Shown: in pieces, positions 26,988 through 35,639 of the stretch | Layout of the letters: the number at the start of each line of letters is the position of its first letter | Position numbering within the stretch: the stretch's first letter is position 1 | Assembly (NCBI GenBank): GCA_004020645.1 | Contig: SAQL01000002.1 | Location: forward strand, 124,001 to 188,000 | Reading direction: 5' to 3' | Origin: Mesorhizobium sp. | GTDB taxonomy: Bacteria; Pseudomonadota; Alphaproteobacteria; Rhizobiales; Rhizobiaceae | Length of the DNA stretch: 64,000 bases | Notes under the pieces: model-generated | Told to the model about the DNA's origin: nothing | The model's database searches: none | The model's input: only the letters and a program-made list of their open reading frames with translations | Made by a program: the position numbers and the translations under genes

Positions 26988-27315
26988 GGACTATCCCTTT
27001 TCAAAGGTGGGATTCCGGCGCCGGGAGATTAGCAAGTCGGGCAGAATCGGTTCTGGATCGTTGTCCTGTAAATAGGATGCCGGCTCACCCTAGCGCAAGG
27101 CCGCCCCTCCTAGCCATCCGGTTAAGTCGAATCAAGGTTTCTGCACAGAATTCGCCCCGAGGCTGCGCCGGCTGCCCTTGAAGCGACGCGGCTTCGCTGC
27201 CGCGTAGCACTTAACCGCGTCGCTTAACAATATCTCGAAACTGCTTTCCCGCGATGCGGCTTCCCCTACAATTCAACGTTGAACTTGCGCTGAAGGTTCA
27301 AACAGGGGGAGTGCC
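26988..27315. promoter_or_regulatory. divergent promoter region clpP / frameshifted secreted gene
   Basis: 328 bases with no coding frame worth naming. It must carry the clpP promoter (heat-shock control is expected in this family). I see CTTGAT- and CTTGCG-like elements on the minus strand but no convincing sigma32 pair. GGGGGAG at 27306-27312 is the ribosome-binding site of the plus-strand gene. Confidence 0.35.
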
Positions 27316-27893
27316 GTGATCAGGAAAACTGCTTCCTCGGCCATCATCAGCCTCGCCGTTCTCGGCATGGTGTCCGAAACGGCTGCCGGCGGACGCGCCG
27401 TCGAATGCTACGAGCAGGTCAACAGGCCGTCCGTCTACGAAACGTGCTCGTCAGCCCGGCCGGCCAGCAGGTGGAGTATGTTCCGGCGATCTACGGGACG
27501 CGCGAGCGCGTGGTGCAGATTGCGCCCCAGCGTGTCAGCTACGAGATCCTGCCCGCCGTCACCCGCACCATCTACCGCACGGTGAAGGTCGATGACGGCG
27601 GCTACTCCTGGGAATGGCGCGTCATCCATGGCCGCAAGGTGCTGTGCAAGATCAGGTACAAGGCGCGCTATGAACGCGTGGCCGAGACCGTGGTGGTGCA
27701 GCCGGAGCGCCGACGGCGCCTCGTCATCCCGGCCGAGTATGAGAGCGCGGCTGAAGAGGTTTTGGTGCAGCCGGAGCAGCGACGCATCATTGAGGTTCCC
27801 GCCTCCTACCAGACAGTGGCGCGCCGGGTGGTGGTCAGTGAAGGCTCATCCGGCTGGCGGCGCGTGCATGTTCCAAGGCACTGCCGGTATTAG
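27316..27893 (+). pseudogene. secreted repeat-rich protein, broken by a frameshift
   Basis: GTG 27316 after GGGGGAG starts a signal peptide (MIRKTASSAIISLAVLGMVS) and a short mature region up to NRPSVYET (~27445). The continuation lies in the next frame: VLVSPAGQQVEYVPAIYGTR and on to TAA/TAG at 27893. One missing base at about 27444 (GAAACGTG where GAAACCGTG would restore ETVLVSP) explains both halves. The downstream part has imperfect repeats (VVVQPERRRRLVIPAEYES / VLVQPEQRRIIEVPASYQT). Either a real null allele or a sequencing error. Function unknown; probably a periplasmic or surface protein of ~190 residues. Confidence 0.75.
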
Positions 27894-27894
27894 G

Positions 27895-28998
27895 TCAGAC
27901 CGCCTCGGCCCGCAGCCAAGCCTTCAAGCCGGCGACGTCGCCATTGCCGACAATCGCAGCGACACGCCTGCCGACAGCCGCGCCGAACTTGTAGCCGTGG
28001 CCGGAGCAGGCCGAGACAACAAGGCATCTGCCCTTCTGATGCGCCAGGAATTTTTCGTCGGCGGTGAAGGTATAGGCGCAGGTGACGACCTCGGTGATCT
28101 TGTATTCTTCGACACGAGCGATCGGCGGCGAAAACAGGTTGCGGATCGCCTCGCCCTCGCCCGCCACCGGCTGGCGGTTCCAGTCGGCGTCGCTGGTCGG
28201 CACCCTGTGCAGCCCTGAGCCGAATTTCATGCCGGCGCCGCCGGACGGCGGGATCACGTAGCCGTCGACAGCGCCGCCGACATTGAGGATGACCGGGGCT
28301 GCCTGCCATGCCGCTTTCAGATCCGCCGGCGGTTCGACATAGGCAAGCGCGGTGCGCCAGGTCTTCAGTTCGCCGTCCAGTTCCGGAAACAGTTTCAGCA
28401 CCCAGGCGCCGGCGGCGACGACGATGCGGTCGGCCTGCATCGTCTCGCCGCTTTCAAGCACGATGCGGCCGGCCTCGGCGTCGACTTCCGTCACCTTGCT
28501 GTTCTCGTAGACATTGGCGCCGTTCACCCGCAGCCATCTGGCGAGGCCGGAGGCAATCTTGCGACAATGCAGCGCACCGCCGTCCGGCGAAAAAAAAGCG
28601 TAGCGGAAAGAGCCGGGCTCAAGGAACCGCCAGCGTCTAGCCGCGGCCTCCGGCTCGAACAGTTCGAACGGGTAGTTCCCGGCTTCCATGCCTTCGCGGT
28701 ATTCCTCGGCTTCGTCTCCCGGCTCCCGCGAAATGCAGATGAAGCCGCGCCGGTCGAGATGGTTTTCGCCGAGATCGGCCCACATCTCGTCCCAGGCCTC
28801 ATAGGCCTCGGTGATCAGCCGGCCATAGCCCGCCGCTGCACCATAGGCGCGGCGGATGATGCGGTGATGGTCGCCTGAGGCAGCAAGCGGATTGGGAATC
28901 GGCCCCTGCTCGACAATCGTGACCCGGTGCCCGGCCTTAGCCAGCGACCAGGCCGTCGAAAGCCCCGCAATGCCTGCACCAACCACGACCACATTCAT
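27895..28998 (-). CDS. FAD-dependent amine oxidase (DAO/sarcosine-oxidase type)
   Basis: A 367-residue flavoprotein. The N-terminal dinucleotide-binding fold VVVGAGIAGLSTAWSLAKAG binds FAD, and the late CSGHGYKFGAAVG motif is the flavin-attachment or contact region typical of monomeric sarcosine / N-methyltryptophan oxidases. It would oxidise a secondary amine in the cytoplasm to an imine plus H2O2. ATG 28998 is preferred over TTG 29001. It converges with the frameshifted secreted gene, with stops abutting. Substrate unknown. Confidence 0.8.
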   Translation of the reverse strand: MNVVVVGAGIAGLSTAWSLAKAGHRVTIVEQGPIPNPLAASGDHHRIIRRAYGAAAGYGRLITEAYEAWDEMWADLGENHLDRRGFICISREPGDEAEEYREGMEAGNYPFELFEPEAAARRWRFLEPGSFRYAFFSPDGGALHCRKIASGLARWLRVNGANVYENSKVTEVDAEAGRIVLESGETMQADRIVVAAGAWVLKLFPELDGELKTWRTALAYVEPPADLKAAWQAAPVILNVGGAVDGYVIPPSGGAGMKFGSGLHRVPTSDADWNRQPVAGEGEAIRNLFSPPIARVEEYKITEVVTCAYTFTADEKFLAHQKGRCLVVSACSGHGYKFGAAVGRRVAAIVGNGDVAGLKAWLRAEAV

Positions 28999-29045
28999 CA
29001 AGTCAGTCTTTCCGCAGCCGCGCCGGCTGGCTCAACGCTTTTTGT

Positions 29046-29092
29046 GCATGTCGTTGTCCCAAAACCGATTCACACTTTTGGGCGACACGCAT
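29046..29092. repeat. REP-like palindrome (family C)
   Basis: GCATGTCGTTGTCCCAAAAC... closing with TTTTGGGCGACACGCAT is an imperfect hairpin upstream of the amine oxidase gene, closely related to the copy at 57675-57723. Confidence 0.75.
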
Positions 29093-29155
29093 CAGATTGC
29101 CGGGCGCCAACATACGGTCTGGCATCAAGCTGGCAAGCCGCGTTAATTGTCTGGC

Positions 29156-30409
29156 ATGACCAAATTGATGCTGACCTATCTTGCCTTCGATTCCTCGACC
29201 CGCCATGTGCGACTGGACCCGCACGAGCCGGCTTTCCTCCAGAACCCCTACGAGGCCTATGCCTTCATGCATGGCGCATCGAATGTCTTCTTCTGGGAAG
29301 AGTTCGGCTTCTGGTGCTTCGGCGGCTTCGACGACGTTAGCCGGCTGCTGCGCGACCGCCGCTTCGGCCGCCAGAACCCGGCCGGCATCCCCGACAGAAG
29401 CGACATCGGCCGGGATCGCGCGCATCTCAGCGCCTTCGACGGTATCGAGGCCAATTCGATGCTGGAGCTGGAACCGCCCGTGCACACCAGGCTCAGAACG
29501 CTGGTCAACCGCGCCTTCGTCTCGCGTCAGGTCGAACGGCTGAGGCCGCGCCTCGAGGCGCTGGCCAACGAGCTGATCGACCGTTTCGAAGCGGACCAGG
29601 TCGACCTGCTGCCGGCTTTCGCATCGCCTTTGCCGATCACCATCATTGCCGAAATGCTCGGCGTGCCGGTCGAGATGGGGCCGCAACTGCTCGACTGGTC
29701 GCATCGGATGGTCGCCATGTATATGCATGGCCGCACACGCGAAACGGAAGAGACGGCCAATCGCGCGGCGCGGGATTTTTCGGATTTCCTGCGCGGCTAT
29801 GTTGCCGAGCGGCGCAAATACCCCGGCGACGACCTCCTGTCGCTGCTGATCTCGGCGCAGGAGGACAACCAAAAACTGTCGGAGGATGAACTGGTGTCCT
29901 CCGCCATCCTGCTGCTCAATGCCGGCCATGAGGCGACCGTCCACCAGACCGGCAATGCGGTGCGCTCGATCCTTGCGAAAGGCGGCGACCCGCGCCGCTT
30001 CTTCACGTCCGCGGAAACGACCGCAGCGACCGTCGAGGAATGCCTGCGCTTCGATGCGCCGCTGCACATGTTTACGCGTTATGCCTATGAAGAGATCGAG
30101 GTCGGTCCCGGTGTCCTCGTGCGGCCGGGCGAGACGATCGGCCTGCTGCTCGGCATGGCCAACCACGACCCGGCTGCGTTTGCCGAGCCCCTCGCCTTTC
30201 GGCCGGATCGTGCGGACCAGAAGAACGTCTCGTTCGGTGCCGGCATTCATTTCTGCATCGGCGCGCCGCTCGCCCGGCTCGAATTGCAGGTATCGCTGAA
30301 AACCCTGTTCGACCGACTGCCGCGGTTGCAGTTTGCCGAACAGCCGCGCTACCGCGACAGCTATCATTTCCACGGACTGGAAAAGCTCGTCGTGCACATC
30401 GGACGGTGA
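29156..30409 (+). CDS. cytochrome P450
   Basis: A 417-residue soluble bacterial P450. The I-helix oxygen-activation region is LLLNAGHEATVHQ (the usual A-G-x-[ED]-T appears as AGHEAT). The ExxR-type K helix lies before the heme loop FGAGIHFCIGAPLARLE, whose thiolate ligand is Cys367. It needs a ferredoxin and reductase, neither of which is adjacent. ATG 29156 is the likely start; TTG 29147 is in frame. Its stop abuts the stop of the convergent cupin gene. Substrate unknown. Confidence 0.9.
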   Translation: MTKLMLTYLAFDSSTRHVRLDPHEPAFLQNPYEAYAFMHGASNVFFWEEFGFWCFGGFDDVSRLLRDRRFGRQNPAGIPDRSDIGRDRAHLSAFDGIEANSMLELEPPVHTRLRTLVNRAFVSRQVERLRPRLEALANELIDRFEADQVDLLPAFASPLPITIIAEMLGVPVEMGPQLLDWSHRMVAMYMHGRTRETEETANRAARDFSDFLRGYVAERRKYPGDDLLSLLISAQEDNQKLSEDELVSSAILLLNAGHEATVHQTGNAVRSILAKGGDPRRFFTSAETTAATVEECLRFDAPLHMFTRYAYEEIEVGPGVLVRPGETIGLLLGMANHDPAAFAEPLAFRPDRADQKNVSFGAGIHFCIGAPLARLELQVSLKTLFDRLPRLQFAEQPRYRDSYHFHGLEKLVVHIGR

Positions 30410-30760
30410 TCAAAGCTTGATCACATACTCCTTGCGAGTCGTCTCAAGCACTTCCCAGCTGCCCTTAAACCCCGGCCTGAGCACGAAACTGTCGCCGGCC
30501 CTGACGGTGCGCGCCTCGCCAGCGTCCTCTGATATCACCGAGACGCCCGACAGAATGTGGCAGAACTCCCACTCGTCATACTCGATGCGCCATTTGCCCG
30601 GTGTCGCCTCCCAGATGCCGGCATATAGCCCGCCGTCCTGCTCCTCGACATTCCAGGTGCGAAACTTTGGATCGCCTGAAATCAGGCGATCCGGCGCCGG
30701 CGCACCAGGTTCCGGTTCGACGCTTTCAATATCGACGGAGAGAAATTTCGGCGCAGTCAT
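30410..30760 (-). CDS. cupin-domain protein (DUF861 type)
   Basis: A 116-residue single cupin with ATPGKWRIEYDEWEFCHILSG and the second cupin motif RAGDSFVLRPGFKGSWEV, resembling the ethanolamine-utilisation EutQ-like DUF861 family. One metal ligand of classical cupins is replaced (DEWEFCHIL), as is usual in this branch. Function unknown; often paired with amine-metabolism genes, and an amine oxidase gene lies nearby. Confidence 0.8.
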   Translation of the reverse strand: MTAPKFLSVDIESVEPEPGAPAPDRLISGDPKFRTWNVEEQDGGLYAGIWEATPGKWRIEYDEWEFCHILSGVSVISEDAGEARTVRAGDSFVLRPGFKGSWEVLETTRKEYVIKL

Positions 30761-30781
30761 GGAAACTCCTTCCAGCGAGGA

Positions 30782-32062
30782 TCAAACCTTGGCGAGGGCC
30801 TGCTCCAGATCGGCGACAATGTCGTTGACATCCTCGATGCCGACCGAGAGCCTGACCGTATCTGGCCCAGCGCCTGCCGCGACCTTCTGTTCGTCAGACA
30901 GTTGCCGATGCGTGGTCGATGCCGGGTGGATGACCAGCGACTTGGTGTCGCCGACATTGGCGAGGTGCGAGAACAGTTCGAGCGCCTCGACGAATTTGAT
31001 GCCCGCCGCATAGCCGCCCTTCAGGCCGAAGGTGAACACGGCACCGGCGCCGAGCGGCGAATATTTTTTCTGCAGCGCATTGTTGTTGTCGCTGGGCAGG
31101 CCGGGATAGGACACCCAGGCGATCTTCGGGTGGTTGGACAGCCAGCCGGCGACAGTGACCGCATTGTCGCAATGGCGCTGCATCCTGAGCGGCAGGGTTT
31201 CCAGCCCGGTCAGGATCAGGAATGCGTTGAAGGGCGAGATCGCCGGGCCCATGTCGCGCAGGCCAAGCACGCGCGCGGCAATGGCGAAAGCGAAATTGCC
31301 GAAGGTCTCGTGCAGGACGAGGCCGCCATATTCGGGGCGCGGCTCCGACAGCATCGGATATTTGCCGGATTTCGACCAGTCGAAGGTGCCGCCGTCGACA
31401 ATGGCGCCGCCGATCGAATTGCCGTGGCCGCCGATGAACTTGGTCAGCGAATGCACGACAATGTCGGCGCCATGCTCGATCGGCCGCACCAGATAGGGCG
31501 AGGCCAGCGTGTTGTCGACGATCAGCGGCAGGCTATGTTTACGGGCGATGTCGCCGATCTTCTCGATGTCGACGAAGACGCCGCCCGGATTGGCCAGGCT
31601 CTCGATGAAGATCGCCTTGGTCTTTTCGTCGATCTGGCTTTCGAAGGTCGAGATGTCGTTGGTGTCGGCCCAGCGCACCTGCCAGCCGAAATTCTTGAAG
31701 GCGTGGCCGAACTGGTTGATCGAGCCACCGTAAAGCCTTGTCGCGGCGACGAAATTGTCGCCGGGCTGCATCAGATTATGGAAGACGAGCACCTGCGCGG
31801 CATGGCCCGACGCCACCGCCAGCCCCGCCGTGCCGCCTTCGAGCGCCGCGATGCGCTCTTCCAGCACCGCCTGCGTCGGGTTCATGATCCGGGTGTAGAT
31901 GTTGCCGAAGGCCTTTAGCCCGAACAGCGACGCGGCATGGTCGGCGTCATCGAAGACAAAGGAGGTCGTCTGGTAGATCGGCGTGGCACGCGCGCCGGTC
32001 GCCGGATCGGGCTTGGCACCCGCATGGACGGCGAGCGTGTTGAAACCGGGCGTGCGGGTCAT
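30782..32062 (-). CDS. metY: O-acetylhomoserine sulfhydrylase
   Basis: A 426-residue PLP enzyme of the Cys/Met-metabolism family. The PLP lysine is K208 in VVHSLTKFIGGHG, and YTRIMNPTQAVLEERIAALEGG is characteristic of MetY. It makes homocysteine from O-acetylhomoserine and sulfide in methionine synthesis. ATG 32062 is chosen over an open extension to 32131 that lacks a ribosome-binding site. Downstream of the CoA-binding protein gene in the same orientation. Confidence 0.92.
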   Translation of the reverse strand: MTRTPGFNTLAVHAGAKPDPATGARATPIYQTTSFVFDDADHAASLFGLKAFGNIYTRIMNPTQAVLEERIAALEGGTAGLAVASGHAAQVLVFHNLMQPGDNFVAATRLYGGSINQFGHAFKNFGWQVRWADTNDISTFESQIDEKTKAIFIESLANPGGVFVDIEKIGDIARKHSLPLIVDNTLASPYLVRPIEHGADIVVHSLTKFIGGHGNSIGGAIVDGGTFDWSKSGKYPMLSEPRPEYGGLVLHETFGNFAFAIAARVLGLRDMGPAISPFNAFLILTGLETLPLRMQRHCDNAVTVAGWLSNHPKIAWVSYPGLPSDNNNALQKKYSPLGAGAVFTFGLKGGYAAGIKFVEALELFSHLANVGDTKSLVIHPASTTHRQLSDEQKVAAGAGPDTVRLSVGIEDVNDIVADLEQALAKV

Positions 32063-32090
32063 CGAAGATCTCCCCTGAGAGTGGTAGTGG

Positions 32091-32208
32091 AGTGAATGGT
32101 GAATGGTGATGGCAAAGTCGGCCAGCCCCATCCTGATTGCAAGCGGCTCATATGCCGCTTTGCCCGCCTTCCAGAAAAATCCGTCTATTCACTATTCACT
32201 ATTCACTA
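32091..32208. repeat. inverted pair of heptad repeats
   Basis: GTGAATG-GTGAATG-GTGATGG (32092-32112) and three copies of CTATTCA (32185-32205) are near-reverse complements 72 bases apart, differing at the same position of each heptad. They lie in the metY / CoA-binding gap and could form a stem-loop. Confidence 0.7.
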
Positions 32209-32209
32209 C

Positions 32210-32731
32210 CTACTTCTGGCGAACGCCAAAACTCTGGAATCCCGGCCGCATCAGCGGCTTCTTCGACGACAGCACGCCTGAGTTGACGCCGGTCCAGCCG
32301 ATTTCGCCCGACAGCTTGCCATATTCGATCTTAGGGCAGCGGTTCATCACCACCTTGATGCCGGCGGCCTCGGCGCGAGCGGCCGCCTCGTCGTGGCGCA
32401 CGCCAAGCTGCATCCAGATGACTTTCGGCAACGGGTCGAGCCGCAAGACCTCGTCGACGACGCCCGGCACTGCTGCGGAGCCGCGAAACACGTCGACCAT
32501 GTCGATCGGCTCGGGAACATCGGCGAGCCTGGCATAGGTCATCCGGCCAAGGATTTCCTTGCCGGCCTGGCCGGGGTTGATCGGGAATACCGAGAACCCC
32601 TTGCCCAGCAGGTATTTCAGCACGAAGTAGCTCGGCCGCACATCGTTGGCGGACGCGCCGACCATGGCGATGGTCTTCACCGAATTGAGAATGCCGGCGA
32701 TATAGGCATTGTCGTAGGCGTCGTGGTTCAT
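32210..32731 (-). CDS. CoA-binding domain protein (YccU-like)
   Basis: A 173-residue Rossmann-fold protein of the CoA_binding family: IAMVGASANDVRPSYFVLKY nucleotide loop, then GFSVFPINPGQAGKEILG. Members bind acyl-CoA or CoA; their cellular role is poorly defined. The start overlaps the stop of the upstream ATPase gene by four bases (ATGA), so the two are translationally coupled, and metY follows. Confidence 0.85.
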   Translation of the reverse strand: MNHDAYDNAYIAGILNSVKTIAMVGASANDVRPSYFVLKYLLGKGFSVFPINPGQAGKEILGRMTYARLADVPEPIDMVDVFRGSAAVPGVVDEVLRLDPLPKVIWMQLGVRHDEAAARAEAAGIKVVMNRCPKIEYGKLSGEIGWTGVNSGVLSSKKPLMRPGFQSFGVRQK

Positions 32732-33504
32732 GCCTCGTCCTCATACAGAGCTTCGGCGAGAAAACCATCCGGGTCGTCGCAGAAACTGCGCATCATGCGA
32801 AAATGATCGGTATCATGGAAATCGGTCGGGTCGAGACCGAACCGGCTGATGCGGAACAGCCGCGCGCCGGGACAGGCCATCAGCAGCGGTGAATGCGTCG
32901 CCATGATCACTTGCGCCGTGCCTGATAGATCCATCCGCCGCAGCATCCTGAGAAGCTCGATCTGGCGCCTCGGCGACAAGGCGCTTTCCGGCTCGTCGAG
33001 GATGTAGATACCCTGCCTGCGACAGCGCTCCTCGAAGAACCGGATGAAACCCTCGCCATGCGACCAGGACAGGAAGTCGGGCGGCGCCGCATGGGCGTCG
33101 ATGGCGGCCTGATCGAGATAGCTGGCCACGGAGTAAAAAGATTCGGCGCGGAAGAACCAGCCGGCGGTGACCTTCGGCAGCCAATGGCCGCGCAGCGTTT
33201 CCGCCAGTGCCGCGCCGCTCTTGTCGATGGCGCGGGAGTGGTCGATGGGCATGTAGCCCTTGCCGCCGCCGGCCTCATCGTATCCGGCCAGCGCGCCGAT
33301 CGCCTCGAGCAATGTCGATTTGCCGGTGCCGTTCTCACCGACGATGATGGTGATCGGCGTGGTAAATTCAAGTTCGAAATCGTGGCCGCGGAAGATCGGC
33401 AGGTTCCAGGGATATTTTTCCCAATCTTCGACCCGCGCCGGCTCGATCAGGATGCGCTTGAGATAGGGAGCCTTCAGTCGCGTCAGTTGCTTGCGATATG
33501 CCAT
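32728..33504 (-). CDS. AAA family ATPase (ABC-like, predicted ATP-binding)
   Basis: A 258-residue stand-alone ATPase of the SMC/ABC-like group. Walker A GENGTGKST is at residues 56-64. Walker B with downstream D-loop is IYILDEPESALSPRRQIE. The signature region is replaced by FLSWSHGEGF, and a switch histidine follows in MATHSPLLM. No membrane partner or nuclease domain (TOPRIM) is present. Found as a widespread housekeeping-like orphan in proteobacteria; function unknown. ATGA overlap with the CoA-binding gene. Confidence 0.82.
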   Translation of the reverse strand: MAYRKQLTRLKAPYLKRILIEPARVEDWEKYPWNLPIFRGHDFELEFTTPITIIVGENGTGKSTLLEAIGALAGYDEAGGGKGYMPIDHSRAIDKSGAALAETLRGHWLPKVTAGWFFRAESFYSVASYLDQAAIDAHAAPPDFLSWSHGEGFIRFFEERCRRQGIYILDEPESALSPRRQIELLRMLRRMDLSGTAQVIMATHSPLLMACPGARLFRISRFGLDPTDFHDTDHFRMMRSFCDDPDGFLAEALYEDEA

Positions 33505-33516
33505 CTGGCAGTGGTA

Positions 33517-33939
33517 TCAGCCCGGCAGCGAGATGCTGCCGTCTTCCGCGATCGGAAAAGCTGGATTGTGCGCCACTTCCCAGACATGCCCTTCCGTGTC
33601 GGCGAAATAACCGTACCAGCCGCCCCAGAAGGCGCGGCCGGCCGGCTTGACGATACGACCGCCGGCCTTCTCGGCCATCGCAAGCACGTGATCGACTTCC
33701 GTGTCGGAGCGGGTGTTGTAGGCGAGGTAGATCGCCGACGGCGCCGTGCCGAAGGTGATGCCTGAATCCGCTTCGGCGCTTTCGCGCGGAAACAGGCCTA
33801 GAATGACGCCGCCCATCTGGAAGAAGGTGACGCCGTCGGTGATGCCGGCATGGCGGGTCAGGCCCATCGCCTCGTAGAAGCGCGTGGCGCGCTCGAGATC
33901 GTCGACAGTGATCGTGATGATTGAGATGCGGGGTTCCAT
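33517..33939 (-). CDS. VOC (glyoxalase-fold) protein
   Basis: A 140-residue vicinal-oxygen-chelate protein: ITVDDLERATRFYEAMGL opens the first betaalphabetabetabeta unit and YFADTEGHVWEVAHNPAF the second, with Glu as a potential metal ligand. It starts 2 bases after the enoyl-CoA hydratase stop, so it is in the same operon. May be a small-molecule isomerase or dioxygenase-like; not assignable further. Confidence 0.82.
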   Translation of the reverse strand: MEPRISIITITVDDLERATRFYEAMGLTRHAGITDGVTFFQMGGVILGLFPRESAEADSGITFGTAPSAIYLAYNTRSDTEVDHVLAMAEKAGGRIVKPAGRAFWGGWYGYFADTEGHVWEVAHNPAFPIAEDGSISLPG

Positions 33940-33941
33940 AT

Positions 33942-34763
33942 CTAGTCGTCCGTCCACTCGGGCTTGCGCTTGCCGATGAAGGCGCCGATGCCCTCTTCCG
34001 CGTCGCGCGCCAGCATGTTGTCGACCATGACGCGGCCAGTGTAGGCATAGGCCTCGGCCAGCCCCATCTCGGCCTGCGCATAAAAGGCTTCCTTGCCGGT
34101 CTTCACGACCAAGGCCGATTTTGCAGCAATGGTTTGCGCGTATTTGGTGACAATCTGATTCAGATATTCGCGCGGCACGACGCGATTGACCAGGCCGAAT
34201 TCCTTGGCCGTCGCCGCATCGATCGTCTCGCCGGTCAAAAGCATCTCCATCGCCTGCTTGCGCGAGACGTTGCGCGACAGCGCCACCATCGGCGTCGAGC
34301 AGAACAGCCCGATGTTGACGCCGGGCGTGCAGAAGGTCGCCTCATGCGAGGCGATCGCCAGATCGCAGCTCGCGACCAGTTGCGCCCCGGCCGCCGTCGC
34401 CAGACCATCGACCTCGGCGATCACCGGCTTGGGATGGCGCACGATCGCCTGCATCAGTGCCGCGCAAGCGGAAAACGTCTCCTCGAAGAATGCCTTGCCG
34501 CGATCGGCGTCGGCGCGGCGCGCGGTCATTTCCTTGAGGTCGTGTCCGGCGCAGAACACCTTGCCGGCCGCCGCCAGGATGATGACGCGGACGGATTTGT
34601 CGGATTTCGCGCGGTCGAGCTCCGCCGTCAGCGCCGCCATCACCGCCAGCGACAGGGCATTGGCCGGCGGATTGGTGAGCGTGAGGCGGAGGACGCCCTT
34701 GTCCAGCCCCGCGACAACAGGACCTTCGGCAACAGCCGGCTTGATGGCGACGATTTCAGCCAT
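33942..34763 (-). CDS. enoyl-CoA hydratase/isomerase family protein
   Basis: A 273-residue crotonase-fold enzyme. The oxyanion hole residues lie in FCAGHDLKEM and VDGLATAAGAQLVASCDLAI. The usual catalytic Glu in the second segment is replaced (ATFCTPGVNIGLFCSTPMVALSR), as in ECHDC3-like members, so the reaction may not be simple hydration. ATG 34763 is chosen over a longer frame. Operon with the VOC gene. Confidence 0.85.
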   Translation of the reverse strand: MAEIVAIKPAVAEGPVVAGLDKGVLRLTLTNPPANALSLAVMAALTAELDRAKSDKSVRVIILAAAGKVFCAGHDLKEMTARRADADRGKAFFEETFSACAALMQAIVRHPKPVIAEVDGLATAAGAQLVASCDLAIASHEATFCTPGVNIGLFCSTPMVALSRNVSRKQAMEMLLTGETIDAATAKEFGLVNRVVPREYLNQIVTKYAQTIAAKSALVVKTGKEAFYAQAEMGLAEAYAYTGRVMVDNMLARDAEEGIGAFIGKRKPEWTDD

Positions 34764-34941
34764 GTCTCCAACCTCTTCATCGGCCAGCGGGCATCGGATT
34801 CGCGGGCCATGGAACAAAAGAACTAGCACGCTGCCGATTGAAGAACAGCCTTGAGACGTGTTTTCTCGGCAGCGCGGCCTCAGCCAAGCGCCCTCGCCTT
34901 GGGACCGCCGGCCCTACGGGGCCGTATATAGGAAACCGCCT

Positions 34942-35406
34942 ATGCCCGCCCAAAACAATCTCAAGCCGGTGCTGACTGCCGCGCAAGTCAATGCACTGAT
35001 GGAGACCGTCTATCCGCAGCTCAACGACCAGTTCTCCTTCTACGAGGCGATCGACGTGTTTCCGGGCGGCTGCACGGTGCGCCTGAATGCCGACGAGCGG
35101 CATTTGCGCCCCGGCGGTACGGTATCGGGCTCGTCGCTGTTCACGCTGGCCGACATAGGCGGCTATGTCTGCGTGCTTTCGCATGCCGGGCCGGATGCGC
35201 TTTCGGTCACCACCAATCTCAGCATCAATTTTGTCCGCAAGGCCGAGGCCGGACCGATCGACGGCCATTGCCGCATCCTGAAGCTGGGCAAGAGCCTGAT
35301 GGTGTTCGATATCGACATCGTCGCCGGACCGGAGGGACATACGGTAGCGCACGCGACGGGAACCTATTCGATCCCGCCGAAGCGGTTTGATGACGTGGTA
35401 AAATAA
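34942..35406 (+). CDS. PaaI-type hotdog thioesterase
   Basis: A 154-residue hotdog-fold protein, divergent from the enoyl-CoA hydratase gene. The central HLRPGGTVSGSSLFTLADIGGYV helix region and the SVTTNLSINFVRKAE strand match PaaI/YbgC-like acyl-CoA thioesterases. ATG 34942 follows TAGGAAACC; an open extension to 34858 lacks a ribosome-binding site. Probably hydrolyses an acyl-CoA in the cytosol. Confidence 0.85.
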   Translation: MPAQNNLKPVLTAAQVNALMETVYPQLNDQFSFYEAIDVFPGGCTVRLNADERHLRPGGTVSGSSLFTLADIGGYVCVLSHAGPDALSVTTNLSINFVRKAEAGPIDGHCRILKLGKSLMVFDIDIVAGPEGHTVAHATGTYSIPPKRFDDVVK

Positions 35407-35468
35407 TACCTTTCTCTCAAACCTTTGTTTTTACTGTGTTTTGCCTGCCCTGTTGGTTTTCACCAGCC

Positions 35469-35496
35469 TTGACGCGATAACCGCCCTCGCCTATAA
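35469..35496 (+). promoter_or_regulatory. sigma70 promoter of rplM-rpsI
   Basis: TTGACG (35469-35474), 16-base spacer, CTATAA (35491-35496). Start near 35503 would give an unusually long leader of ~137 nt before rplM. Confidence 0.6.
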
Positions 35497-35506
35497 GCCC
35501 TCACGG

Positions 35507-35535
35507 AACAGCGGCCCGCCAAAGGCCGCCGTTTT
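35507..35535 (+). promoter_or_regulatory. attenuator-like hairpin in rplM leader
   Basis: GCGGCC (35511-35516) pairs with GGCCGC (35524-35529) around CGCCAAA, followed by CGTTTTGTTAT. This has the form of an intrinsic terminator placed ~8 nt after the predicted transcription start and ~105 nt before the rplM ATG, suggesting premature-termination control of the ribosomal protein operon. Confidence 0.5.
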
Positions 35536-35639
35536 GTTATTGGCGACGGGCGAGCGCTCTGCGTCAATCCAAGCAACAAGAAACGCCTTCCCTTGTCGTT
35601 CGTGAATGGGGGAAGGTCAGAACCGAAAGCAACAAATCC

